A stretch of DNA of 64,000 nt from contig JAFLCP010000018.1 in NCBI GenBank assembly GCA_017303505.1, positions 1-64,000 on the forward strand, read 5' to 3'. The notes under the pieces are model-generated. The model did not search any database, had not been told where the DNA came from, and saw only the letters and a list, made by a program, of their open reading frames with translations. The stretch is from Planctomycetota bacterium. GTDB lineage: Bacteria > Planctomycetota > Planctomycetia > Pirellulales > Pirellulaceae. The position numbers and the translations under genes were made by a program. Of the stretch, positions 9,937 to 19,509 are shown in pieces (position 1 is the first letter of the stretch; every line of letters starts with the position of its first letter).

Positions 9937-12900
9937 GTACCATTTCACCCACCAGCAATCGACTTCCAGCGGTGACGGCGGGGAAACTGCAAGAAGTTTG
10001 TTCACGTCGCAAACAATTGCTGGTTCTAAAGAGCGTTGCAATAGCAGTGGCTACGTTTTTGTCTGTGCTGCTTGTAGCTGCATTGGTGGATATGTGGTGG
10101 AATATCTCGTCCACGTTGCGGTGGGGATTGAGTGGTGGTGTATATGGTCTGGCTGCTGTTGCGGCGATCGTATCGATCTGGCCTTTTTTTCGCCGCTGGG
10201 GATTAAGTGAAGCAGCCAATCTGATCGAGCAACTTGTGCCGCGCTTGAAAAATCGTGTCATGGCTGCGGTGGATCTTGCGGTCGATTCTGACGAACCAAA
10301 ATTTGGTTCCAAAGCCCTTCGACAACGCTTGCAAGATAATGTGGCCACACAGATCGACGACCTCAAAGTCGGTGAAGTATTACCTTGGAAACATGCTCAG
10401 CGCGACATGTTGTTCTGCACGGGCACCGCCTTGGTTGTGGGGCTGTTATGTCTTATACCTCAATTGGAACTACCAGCTCATTTGATGCGAATGTTGCTCC
10501 CTGCAGCCAATATCGCACGGCCCAGTCTGGCTGAAGTAAAGCTCTTGTCGCCAGAGAATACCAACGCGGCTGTTCCCTTAAACGAACGCATCATGGTGCG
10601 AGCTGCTATTGAGTTCAAACGCACCACCACCTATCGCGAACCTCGGTTTGTTCAAGTGGAATGGCGCAGCGGTGACTTAGATGCGCCAACCGATACGATA
10701 CCGATGGTCGCTGAAGCCAATGGCTCTAATGCGGCAGATTCAAGCTCAGAAAAGAAACTCATTTTCAACGCCTCTCTTGATGTGCCATACCCGGTGCAAC
10801 AATTTCGAATTGTCAGCGATGTGGGGGAATCGATTTGGTATTCGTTGAAGGCCTTTCCTCGCCCCAAAGCCGAAGGTTATCAAATTGAAATTCATGCTCC
10901 CGAGTATGCCCAAGCCCCTGTCGTCACAACAAGCTCGAAATCGGCTGATGTGGATGTCTTGGAAGACGGAAAAGTGAAGTTAGGTGTCGAGGTTTCGGAT
11001 CTATTGTCGCAAGCCACTTTGCGTTGGTTGGACGTCGATGCAGAACGGGGCGAAAAAGAAACTGAAGTATTGCAGAAGTCCAGTGACAAGCTGTGGCAAT
11101 TTGAATGCGAGCCCACACGTACACGGCGTTTCCAAATCGATTTAATAAGTGATCAAGGAATTGAAAGTTCATTTCCGCTGACCTATCGCATGACGGTTCG
11201 CGAAGATCAATCGCCCAAGTTGGCTTGGATCGAACCGAAAGAAACTGCCAGGGTTATTCGGCCCAAATCGGCTGCCCGTATGCAGGTCGCATTCAAAGAT
11301 GAATTTCCCCTGCAATCGTTGCAGCAATGGACGCGAATCAATCGCGGTGAGTGGATGCAGATGTCCTTGAACTATTCATTGGTTGCAGAGGGAGAAGTTG
11401 CCTGGACGTGGGAACTGGCTGGTCTCGGCCTAAAGTTGGGCGACATGATCGATACGAAAGTTGTCGCCATGGACCGCAAGGGGCTTAAAGGTGAGTCCAG
11501 TGTTGTCGAATGGGTTATCTCTGGGACTGAACTTGATCCAAGCCGCGAAGATGCCACATTAGCTCGCGAGGAAATCGCCACAGTGTTACGCGAATTCGGT
11601 GAGTTAGCCAAAAAGCAAAATGAGACATTGATTGAAACGAGAAAGGCTTGGCACAGCGATCGAGCTGACACGAATAAAGAAGAGGCCTTGCAAAAGGTCT
11701 TTATAGAAGCGAATGAAGCGATCATTCGCGACACGGAAAATGTAGCTAGGCAAATTCAGCAACGCATGCCACGGGTTGCGAATTTGGTTTCGCGCGAAGA
11801 GCTCATTCAAATTATGGATGCATTAGCCCAAGTGCAAACCGAAGCTAGTGTATTTCGATTGACGTGGCCAAAGCGTGCTGAGCAAGAACGGCTTCAAGCG
11901 GGTAACACGCAGAAGGCGACCGAGCATTTTGATCATTGGGAAGAACGCTTGCTTCATGCAGTTCAGCGTGTGAATGAATCGTACAGACGTATGGTGCCTC
12001 ACGACGTTCTAGCCGATTTCGGTCGCGATTTGACAGACGCCCACCGATATCAGGAAGAACTATTGCGCGATCCAAGCCAAGTTGGTGAAGAAATTTGGAA
12101 TCGAGAGCAATTGGTTTTGGCGGATCATCTCTTTACCTTGTCGCGCGAGATGTCGGCGCACTCAGGTTTTCTGCCGGAAGGACCAGAACGAGGTCTCTCG
12201 GATTGGGCTGCTTGGGCTGAGCTAATGTCGGAACGCATGAAGAGCTTTTGTGCTCAAGATGCACCAAAGAACGATAAAGAGCGTAGCCAGCGACTTGACG
12301 AAGCGGATCGTATCTCGAAGGAATTAAAGTACCGCAGTCGTGTCCATCAAACACATTCAGGCCTGCCAAACGAACTCATTTCGGCTCGGCGCGAGTTGTT
12401 GCAGATTGCGGGGCGTCCTAACGAGATATTGAACAAGGCCGTGCAAGAATGGCGTTCTCAACGCGAATCGCAAGCCGATGCCGCTCTGTTGCCCCCGCAC
12501 TTCTTTGAACAAATCGAGCAGTATCGTCGCAGTCGTGAAGCCCACTTATCCTCAGGGGATTATGCATCGATTTTCGGAGCCGACTTAGGGTTGACCTATC
12601 GGGCCATTGTGCATCAGGCGGAGATTTGTCGGGGTGATATCAAGAAAACCGAAGATGTTATGCAAGTGATCAGCGAGTGTGTCGCCATTTTGGAAGCGGA
12701 GAATCGATTGCGACATGCACAACGTTGGTTGGAACAACTCCAAGATGAAGAACGATTTGCGGCGAATGGCAAGTTTGCGATTACTGAAAATCCACGAATT
12801 TGGGATTCCTGGGGGCTCGAAATCGAAGTTGGACAAGATTCGGTCCGCCGAACGCAAATCCGCAATGAATCGGCCGATGTATTAAATGGGTTACGCTGGT

Positions 12901-15743
12901 CTCCCCCTGCCCAATCGGCTGGGCAGAAGTTTAGTTCGCGTCGTTGGGAAGAGAAGCCTGCGGTTTCGGCAAGCTCTGAAGTGGATTCCATTCAACTTGA
13001 AATGAATACTCAATTTGCTCTTCTAAAGGATAAATTTGATGCCGCTCGCGATAGATTGCGACAATTGGCTCCCACGATTCCCGAATTAGCTAAAGAGGGA
13101 GCACAACTTGCCCGTGAGCAACAGCAGCGGACCGAAGAATTGCTGCAGGATTTCAAGGAGGGGGAAGTCCACGATGTTTCGGAACGCCTCACTCAAAACA
13201 GCGAAGTAAATCAAGAGCGACAAGAAGAGATCGCTGAACAACTCAAGGAGGCGTTGACCGATTTAGCGGCGTCGCAAAATGTTCTGGACAAAGATGAATT
13301 GCAGATCGCGAAAACGGCTGATCTGGCACGAGCTTTACAGGAACGAGCTGAAGAAAAGAGAGAGCAAGCATTCGAACAGGCTGTCGAGGCGGAACAATCC
13401 GAGACAACTCCTGCATTGGAAAATTTGAGCAAGAGTCAAGAGAAGGAAGCGGCCACGCTTGAAGCGATTGCTGCTCATTATGAGCAAGATCCATTGGCTC
13501 CTAAGAATTATTCTGAATCGGCCAGCAACCCGTCGTTGACTGAGTTGGCGCAGGCTATGGAAGCGAAGCCTGAAAATTTAGAAGCTTATGCGGATGCTGA
13601 ACGTCTTGCGAACTTGGCTGAAGCAGATCCACGAGAACTATTGCGACGACTGGAGGAAGAGCTCAAGACAAACGAAGAAATGCAAGAAGAGTTGTCGGAC
13701 ATCGCGAAGAACTTGGCGGAGCAAGCTCAAGAATCGTTGGAGCAAGCAGCTGAACGAGAAAAGAACTTGCGCAGTAGTGTGGCCCAATCGGATCCGCTTC
13801 GTGAACCACGGCGTCAAGAATTGGCACAAGAAGTGAATCAAGTTCTTGACCAAGCGAATCGCATGGCCCAACGTTTAGCCCAAGAGGCACAGAGCCAGGC
13901 CAGGATAGGGAAGCAAGATGAGGAACAGGCCAAACTGCAACAAATCGCAAACGATTTATACAAATCGGTGGATCAAGCTCGGCAACAGGCGAGTTCGCAA
14001 TTGCCTGAAGATTTGAAAGCTGCCGCAGAAAAGTTAGGCCAGGCTGTGCAAGCCGTTCAACCCCAAATACAGGCAACTGCACAAAGTTTAGCGCAGGGTA
14101 AACAAGAGCAACAATTCGATGATGCAAAGAAATTGCAACAAGCCAAAACCAGCGCCGAACGCTCCCAAGCCCAAGTCCATGAACAAGATCAACGTTATGC
14201 AGACCAAAACGTTCGAATGCGTGAGCAAAGAAAACAGGCTGCCGAACGCGCTGTTCAACAAGCTCAGCAGCAACTATCCCAAGCGGAACGTCAGCGCGAT
14301 CAAGTTCGAGATCAGGCTAATAAGAATCCTGAAAACGCCGGCTTGAAGGAGGCCCTTGCCAACTCCGAGGCGGAGGTTGAGGAAAAGAAATCGTTGCAAG
14401 CTATGGCGGAACAATCCAAGGCACAGGCTGATCAGCGTTTGACGGAGGCTCAACAAGAGAGAGCCGCATTGGAAACCAAACCAGGGGCTCTGGATGCGGC
14501 GAGTCCGAATACAGAGCTGGCGGAACGTCTCACAGACCAAGTGGCACAGCGAGCGTCAGAGTTGAGTCAGGATATTCAACAACTCGTTAACGATTCTAAT
14601 TGGATCGACCAAGTGCAAGCCTCACGGCAGCAGTTAGCCAGCGCGGCGACGCAGCAACAAACGTTGCAAGAAGCGGTGTCTGATGCGGCACGCGATTTAG
14701 ATCGGGCTGCGAATCATCAAGCTCGATTAGAGGCTCCTCAGTCAGCACAGGCACTCGCGGAGGCCGCTCAGCGGGTTAACAACACGGCTAACAATGAGGC
14801 ACAGCAAGCCGAAGATCGCTTGGCCGATGCCGGCAAGACGCAAGGGGCAACCAACCCTCGTTACGCAACGGCAGAAGAAACTCGAAATGCGACAAGCGCG
14901 TTGGAGAATTCTCAGAATTCATTGCAGGCACGAGCCAATGAGCTAGGTGAAATGTTGGCTGCCCAAGAAAGCCAATCGCAAGCCGATCAGGCTCAACAGA
15001 ATGCTGCAACCCAGAGTAATTCTCAACAGAATAATGCTCAGCAGAATCAGTCACCAGCCAACAATTCAGCGGCCCAGAATAGCCCACCGAATGCACAGCC
15101 TGCGAGTCCCCAGCCGAATTCGCCAAGCAACCAAAATCAAAGCTCAGCGAACCCATCGTCACCAGGTGAAAGGCCACAGCCGAATGCGGATGGAAGGCCA
15201 CAGTCGCCTGCGGATGCAGCCAATGGTACGGAGAATTCTGTCGCCAACGATTCAGCGATGCAGCAAGGGGATTCACCATTGACACCGCGTGAAATGGCGG
15301 AACTCTTGGACGAATTAGATCGACAACTCCGCGATCCAAGTGGAAATATCAAACCGGATGCACTTTCCCAATCGGCGAATCAAGATGGACCGGAGAGTCT
15401 TGCAAGTCTGAGAAATACGCAACAGCAGATCTCACAACAGTTGCAGCAAATGCGGGCGTCAGCGGAATCGAAGGTAAATAACCCGACCATGGTGATCAGT
15501 CGCGATCCATCGCAGGCGAAAACTAGCCAAGGAATTTTGATTCCGAATCCAACCGGAAGCGGCTCTAGCAAAGTGTTTTCTACCGAGCAATTAACGGGCG
15601 AACCGCTTGGTGCATGGAGTCGATTGCGGGAGAAAAAGTCGGAAGAGGTTGCAGAGAGTCAACGTGAATCGGTTGCTCCAAGATATCGGCGGCAAATTGA
15701 AAATTATTTTAAGACGTTGTCTGAACGAAGTGTAAAGCAATAG
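9933..15743 (+). CDS. Giant coiled-coil membrane protein of the Bat operon (DUF4175-like)
   Basis: A 1936-residue protein. Three hydrophobic segments lie in the first 190 residues (around 30-50, 65-85 and 150-170). Residues about 190-530 look like Ig-type beta domains. From about 540 almost to the end the chain is charged, Gln/Glu/Ala-rich alpha-helix with heptad character, clearly long coiled coil. Residues about 1670-1780 are a low-complexity Asn/Gln/Ser/Pro linker. The end (RYRRQIENYFKTLSE) is a short conserved-looking tail. Similar giants end Bat-type operons in planctomycetes. It is translationally coupled to the preceding gene. I infer a scaffold across the periplasm; there is no catalytic motif. 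Confidence 0.85.
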   Translation: MSTISPTSNRLPAVTAGKLQEVCSRRKQLLVLKSVAIAVATFLSVLLVAALVDMWWNISSTLRWGLSGGVYGLAAVAAIVSIWPFFRRWGLSEAANLIEQLVPRLKNRVMAAVDLAVDSDEPKFGSKALRQRLQDNVATQIDDLKVGEVLPWKHAQRDMLFCTGTALVVGLLCLIPQLELPAHLMRMLLPAANIARPSLAEVKLLSPENTNAAVPLNERIMVRAAIEFKRTTTYREPRFVQVEWRSGDLDAPTDTIPMVAEANGSNAADSSSEKKLIFNASLDVPYPVQQFRIVSDVGESIWYSLKAFPRPKAEGYQIEIHAPEYAQAPVVTTSSKSADVDVLEDGKVKLGVEVSDLLSQATLRWLDVDAERGEKETEVLQKSSDKLWQFECEPTRTRRFQIDLISDQGIESSFPLTYRMTVREDQSPKLAWIEPKETARVIRPKSAARMQVAFKDEFPLQSLQQWTRINRGEWMQMSLNYSLVAEGEVAWTWELAGLGLKLGDMIDTKVVAMDRKGLKGESSVVEWVISGTELDPSREDATLAREEIATVLREFGELAKKQNETLIETRKAWHSDRADTNKEEALQKVFIEANEAIIRDTENVARQIQQRMPRVANLVSREELIQIMDALAQVQTEASVFRLTWPKRAEQERLQAGNTQKATEHFDHWEERLLHAVQRVNESYRRMVPHDVLADFGRDLTDAHRYQEELLRDPSQVGEEIWNREQLVLADHLFTLSREMSAHSGFLPEGPERGLSDWAAWAELMSERMKSFCAQDAPKNDKERSQRLDEADRISKELKYRSRVHQTHSGLPNELISARRELLQIAGRPNEILNKAVQEWRSQRESQADAALLPPHFFEQIEQYRRSREAHLSSGDYASIFGADLGLTYRAIVHQAEICRGDIKKTEDVMQVISECVAILEAENRLRHAQRWLEQLQDEERFAANGKFAITENPRIWDSWGLEIEVGQDSVRRTQIRNESADVLNGLRWSPPAQSAGQKFSSRRWEEKPAVSASSEVDSIQLEMNTQFALLKDKFDAARDRLRQLAPTIPELAKEGAQLAREQQQRTEELLQDFKEGEVHDVSERLTQNSEVNQERQEEIAEQLKEALTDLAASQNVLDKDELQIAKTADLARALQERAEEKREQAFEQAVEAEQSETTPALENLSKSQEKEAATLEAIAAHYEQDPLAPKNYSESASNPSLTELAQAMEAKPENLEAYADAERLANLAEADPRELLRRLEEELKTNEEMQEELSDIAKNLAEQAQESLEQAAEREKNLRSSVAQSDPLREPRRQELAQEVNQVLDQANRMAQRLAQEAQSQARIGKQDEEQAKLQQIANDLYKSVDQARQQASSQLPEDLKAAAEKLGQAVQAVQPQIQATAQSLAQGKQEQQFDDAKKLQQAKTSAERSQAQVHEQDQRYADQNVRMREQRKQAAERAVQQAQQQLSQAERQRDQVRDQANKNPENAGLKEALANSEAEVEEKKSLQAMAEQSKAQADQRLTEAQQERAALETKPGALDAASPNTELAERLTDQVAQRASELSQDIQQLVNDSNWIDQVQASRQQLASAATQQQTLQEAVSDAARDLDRAANHQARLEAPQSAQALAEAAQRVNNTANNEAQQAEDRLADAGKTQGATNPRYATAEETRNATSALENSQNSLQARANELGEMLAAQESQSQADQAQQNAATQSNSQQNNAQQNQSPANNSAAQNSPPNAQPASPQPNSPSNQNQSSANPSSPGERPQPNADGRPQSPADAANGTENSVANDSAMQQGDSPLTPREMAELLDELDRQLRDPSGNIKPDALSQSANQDGPESLASLRNTQQQISQQLQQMRASAESKVNNPTMVISRDPSQAKTSQGILIPNPTGSGSSKVFSTEQLTGEPLGAWSRLREKKSEEVAESQRESVAPRYRRQIENYFKTLSERSVKQ

Positions 15744-15775
15744 ATTTGACCGCAAAAAGAGCCTGGAATCCTCGC

Positions 15776-16870
15776 ATGTTTCCCATCAGCAAGATACTTT
15801 GTCGTTGGTTATCAAGTCTGTGCGTATTGGCGTTGACGTTGCCATTGATGGGACAAGATGCACTACCGACATCGAAACCCGAATTTGAGGAAACGAAAAA
15901 GTCCATCAATCGGGCATTGAAGTTTTTGGTATCGCAACAAAAAGAAAGCGGTGCGATTACTTTAGGCCAACATGACACGGCGATGACCGCACTGTCGATC
16001 ATGGCTATGGCCAGTGTAGGAGTAACACCCTCACAAGACGATGAGCGTGGCCGAGCGATGAGTAAAGCGATCGACTTTGTACTCGAAGAGAAACGTCAAA
16101 ACAAAGAGGGATACTTTGGCGAGGCGGATGGTTCGAGAATGTATGGACATGGAATCATAACCCTCATGCTTTCCGAAATGGTTGGCATGGGGCGGACGCC
16201 AGAGCAAGATGCTCGAATTCATGATGCTTGTCAGAAGGGAATCGATCTTATCTTGAAGGCGCAGCGTCGCAGCAAGAGCGGCTCGAATCGCGGTGGCTGG
16301 CGTTACACGCCGGATGCCTCGGATGCGGATTTATCAGTTTCGGTTTGGCAATTGATGGCCTTGCGGTCCGCGAAAACCGATGGACTTGATGTTCCGCCTG
16401 GTGCGATTGAACAAGCCATTATCTATTTGAAACGTTCATGCACTTCACCTTTAGATGGAGAGGGGAAACCAGTAAGACAGGACTCCGGTTTTGCTTATAC
16501 TCCGGGGAGCGGTGATATTCAGTATGCTATGACCGCTGCAGGTGCCTTAGCGATGCAAGTCTGTGGACAATACGAATCCCCTTTAGTGCGCAATGCGATC
16601 GAATGGCTGAAGAAGCATCCTCCCAAGTGGGGCACACGTTACTTCTTCTATGGCACCTACTATTATGCTCAAGCTCTACATCAGCAAGGTGGTGAAACGG
16701 CAGATGAAGCCGAGCGTTTGGTGCGCGATGTTCTGCTACCGAAACAAAACGAAGATGGTGGTTGGACACCTGAGGGGGAAGAAGGTGGAGCTGGTCGAGT
16801 TTATGCGACCAGCATGGCGATTCTCAGCCTCAGTGTCCGCTTTCATTATCTTCCCATTTATCAACGCTAG
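15776..16870 (+). CDS. Prenyltransferase/squalene-cyclase repeat protein, secreted
   Basis: A 364-residue protein from the ATG at 15776; an upstream in-frame TTG at 15746 would only lengthen the leader. The N-terminus is a signal peptide (WLSSLCVLALTLPLMGQ). The body consists of alpha/alpha-toroid repeats as in terpenoid cyclases: HDTAMTALSIMAMASVG, GGWRYTPDASDADLSVSVWQ, and GGWTPEGEEGGAGRVYATSM. The catalytic DXDD of squalene-hopene cyclase is not present, so it is probably a structural or binding protein. It closes the Bat operon, 32 bases after the giant protein, and is convergent with the ABC permease gene. Confidence 0.85.
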   Translation: MFPISKILCRWLSSLCVLALTLPLMGQDALPTSKPEFEETKKSINRALKFLVSQQKESGAITLGQHDTAMTALSIMAMASVGVTPSQDDERGRAMSKAIDFVLEEKRQNKEGYFGEADGSRMYGHGIITLMLSEMVGMGRTPEQDARIHDACQKGIDLILKAQRRSKSGSNRGGWRYTPDASDADLSVSVWQLMALRSAKTDGLDVPPGAIEQAIIYLKRSCTSPLDGEGKPVRQDSGFAYTPGSGDIQYAMTAAGALAMQVCGQYESPLVRNAIEWLKKHPPKWGTRYFFYGTYYYAQALHQQGGETADEAERLVRDVLLPKQNEDGGWTPEGEEGGAGRVYATSMAILSLSVRFHYLPIYQR

Positions 16871-16894
16871 CTCGGTGGGCTTTAGAGTCGTGAT

Positions 16895-18337
16895 TTAGTC
16901 GCGGCAGTAGTTGCGACGGAAAAAGTAAATCGCTAACGACATCAAGACCAGGGCCCAACCCCATTGCCATGCTAATGCGATTTGCATTTTGCTATTGGTT
17001 AGATCGAGTTGGTTCCACAGCATCCCTTGAAAGCCCGACATGGCCCAATAGGTCATCATCGATTTCGAGGCGATATCGAGAATCACAGGCAGCTTCATCA
17101 TTTGCAATGGAAACCAACAACCACCCAAAGCGGCCATCACCAAGATAACCACTTGGGCTAAGCCATCGCCTTGCGTGCTCGAGCGGGCTGCGGAAGCGAT
17201 GAGCATGCCGAAGCTGCTGGCAGCGGCAACCCAGGAAAGGACCAGCACGCTGAGCGTCAATGGATCGCGGAACAAGCCCACCTTGAACATCAATTCGCCA
17301 TAAACGAACAAGATGCTGACTTGAATAATTCCAATGATGACCGCAAACAAGAGTTTGCCGAATAGGACCGATTCACGAGGAATAGACATCGCAAACAAGC
17401 GACGCAAGGTGCCCTTCTCACGTTCAGCCAGCAACACCGAGGCACAGCCCGTCAAAGCAAACAGTAATGACATTACGGTCATGCCAGCCACGCTCTGGGC
17501 CGCCTGGTACGTGACACGTCGAGGACGTGATGGTGGTTCGATCGGTTTATCATCGAGTGGCACCATATTGAGCATAAAACTCATCATGCCTGCCATTGGG
17601 TCTTCATTTTCATTATCCGTATCGGACTTGGATGCCGTGGAGTTTGAACTCTCTGCAGATGTTGCCGGACTCTTCGTGGCGGCGTCAGAGTCTGGTGTAG
17701 GTTTTGGATCAGAGGGCTCGGTTTGCTTATCTTTCTCGGTGTCAAGGAATTGGCCGATCAGGTCGGTCATGCTGTTGGCAGGGACTTGGATTTGAGCCAC
17801 TTCCTCGTTGGTAAGCCCCGCCTCCACCAGCGATTTACGCAGACCGTTCCACCACAGCGTACCATTCGATTCTGCTAACGCTGATTGGAAGAGTCCGATT
17901 TGAATGATTTGCTGTTCCATTTTGCGACCTGGATCGCGAAACATAACCAGCTTCGGCGCATCCGCGGCCGTATTGCTTATCGCAAAACCACTAGGGATAA
18001 CCAACGCATGACTGGTGTCGCCATCAGCCACTTTCTTTTCCACATCTGCGCGAGTTAGCGGCTTAGCGGTTGGTTTCGGTTCAATTTTGAGCATGTTCGA
18101 TTTTCGTAGTCGTTCGACGAAGGCTCGTGTTTCGTCGGTGGCTGCTTCATCGACAACATACAGCGTGGCTTGTGGCATTCCTCCACCCCCGCCACCAGAG
18201 ATTGCCGTCATGATCCAACCGAAGACCGTGACCAAAGCGATCGGTACCAAAAAGCCAACTGCCATAGCACCACGATCACGGAAATAACATCGCAAATCTT
18301 TTTTGGCAAGCAGCCATGCGCAGCGCAGTGTGTTCAT
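16895..18337 (-). CDS. ABC-2 type transporter permease
   Basis: A 480-residue permease. A first membrane helix (GAMAVGFLVPIALVTVFGWI) is followed by a large extracytoplasmic domain starting ATLYVVDEAATDE and containing an acidic Ser/Thr/Pro-rich spacer (about residues 210-250). Five or six helices fill the C-terminal half, with the ABC-2 signature LLAEREKGTLRRLFAMSIPR. This is the NatB/YhaP-like exporter architecture. Its start overlaps the stop of the ATPase gene by 4 bases, so the two form one exporter; the cargo is unknown. Confidence 0.93.
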   Translation of the reverse strand: MNTLRCAWLLAKKDLRCYFRDRGAMAVGFLVPIALVTVFGWIMTAISGGGGGGMPQATLYVVDEAATDETRAFVERLRKSNMLKIEPKPTAKPLTRADVEKKVADGDTSHALVIPSGFAISNTAADAPKLVMFRDPGRKMEQQIIQIGLFQSALAESNGTLWWNGLRKSLVEAGLTNEEVAQIQVPANSMTDLIGQFLDTEKDKQTEPSDPKPTPDSDAATKSPATSAESSNSTASKSDTDNENEDPMAGMMSFMLNMVPLDDKPIEPPSRPRRVTYQAAQSVAGMTVMSLLFALTGCASVLLAEREKGTLRRLFAMSIPRESVLFGKLLFAVIIGIIQVSILFVYGELMFKVGLFRDPLTLSVLVLSWVAAASSFGMLIASAARSSTQGDGLAQVVILVMAALGGCWFPLQMMKLPVILDIASKSMMTYWAMSGFQGMLWNQLDLTNSKMQIALAWQWGWALVLMSLAIYFFRRNYCRD

Positions 18338-19098
18338 GAATCTTGCAAGCTCCGTCCGGTGAGTTTCAAAAAGACTTCTTCGAGATTCGAATTGGGCAAA
18401 CCACTTTCGATCGCCAATTGTTTTGCGGAACCGATCGCTATGATCTTTCCACCATGCATGATGCCGATACGATCGCAGAGCCGTTCGGCTTCTTCCATGT
18501 AATGAGTGGTGTAGAGAATCGTGGTCCCTTCTGCTTGAATCTGTTTCAAAGATTCGAATAAATGGTTGCGGCTCTGCGGATCTACACCCACGGTAGGTTC
18601 ATCGAGAAGAACCAGTTGCGGTTGGTGAATCAAGCCACAGGCAAGATTCAATCTTCGTTTCATCCCACCGCTGTAAGTCTTCACTAAATCTTTAGCTCGA
18701 TCGGTTAGACCGGCGATTTCCAATTGTCGATCGATGGCTTGTTGTAGCTTTTTACCACTTAGACCAAAGAGACCACCAAAGGTCTGTAAGTTCTCTCGCG
18801 CTGTTAGGTGTTCGTATATGGCGAGATCTTGCGGGACAATTCCGATATGTTGTCGATCCGATAAATTTTTGGCAGGTGAGAAGGACTTTCCCGAGAAGAA
18901 CATTTCGCCGCGAAAGCGACTCAGCAATCCGGAGACACAAGCGATCGTCGTCGATTTACCCGCGCCGTTGGGCCCCAGGAGTCCAAAGAACTCACCGGGT
19001 TGAATGGAAAAGTTGATGTGGTCGACGGCGAGTTTTCCATTGTAGTCATACGCCAGCGATCGAACTTCCAGCAATGCTTTATCGGACATACTTGTCAT
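18334..19098 (-). CDS. ABC transporter ATP-binding protein
   Basis: A 254-residue ATPase with Walker A GPNGAGKST, Q-loop VPQDLAIYEHLT, signature YSGGMKRRLNLA, Walker B LVLLDEPTVGVD and H-loop TTHYMEEAERL. The length and the GVDPQSR motif fit the CcmA/NatA-type subfamily that pairs with ABC-2 permeases. It is the first gene of a two-gene minus-strand operon with the permease downstream. Confidence 0.95.
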   Translation of the reverse strand: MTSMSDKALLEVRSLAYDYNGKLAVDHINFSIQPGEFFGLLGPNGAGKSTTIACVSGLLSRFRGEMFFSGKSFSPAKNLSDRQHIGIVPQDLAIYEHLTARENLQTFGGLFGLSGKKLQQAIDRQLEIAGLTDRAKDLVKTYSGGMKRRLNLACGLIHQPQLVLLDEPTVGVDPQSRNHLFESLKQIQAEGTTILYTTHYMEEAERLCDRIGIMHGGKIIAIGSAKQLAIESGLPNSNLEEVFLKLTGRSLQDS

Positions 19099-19230
19099 TT
19101 AGCCTTTGTATCCTTCTCCACATTTCCCCGGAGCGTGCATAGGCATATTATTCCTATTTACTAGGCGCGAATTCGGTCGAATCTTTCACCGATTTTGCCC
19201 AAAAAAGTATTCGCGCCCAGTCCCCACTTC

Positions 19231-19415
19231 CTCGTTTCCATGGCTCTGCCTGGGAACGGGCCGCCTGAGAGGCTCTGCCTCGACTTGGTCCCTCTGGGGG
19301 TTTGACCGGGCGTTGGGGTTTCGCCTCTGTTTTAGGGCAGTTGGTGGGCCTGTGAGAGGTACTGGAAGCAGGAGCCTCCCGTGCAGTGCGTTCCCAGGCA
19401 GAGCCTTGGAACGAG
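19231..19415. repeat. REP-like inverted repeat, ~27-bp arms
   Basis: Arms at 19231-19258 and 19389-19415 are reverse complements with one mismatch and one 1-base indel, built around the core GGCTCTGCCTGGGAACG. The interior contains further short GAGGCTCTGCCTC-like palindromes. It sits alone in the 411-base gap between the ABC ATPase gene and the CvpA-like gene. It resembles dispersed, non-coding palindromic elements that occur in many copies per genome; no transposase is adjacent. Confidence 0.7.
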
Positions 19416-19509
19416 GACAAAATCTCGTTTTTTACTCCAAAAGGCCGTTTTTCAGGAAGAAAATGACATAGAGTTCGAATAGTCTTTCGCAACTCTTCGC
19501 GAGGTATCT

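Noticed and set aside
14788..15339. Minus-strand 183-codon ORF inside the giant coiled-coil gene
   Set aside because: Antisense of a low-complexity CAG/AAT-rich coding region; no RBS and no recognisable domain.
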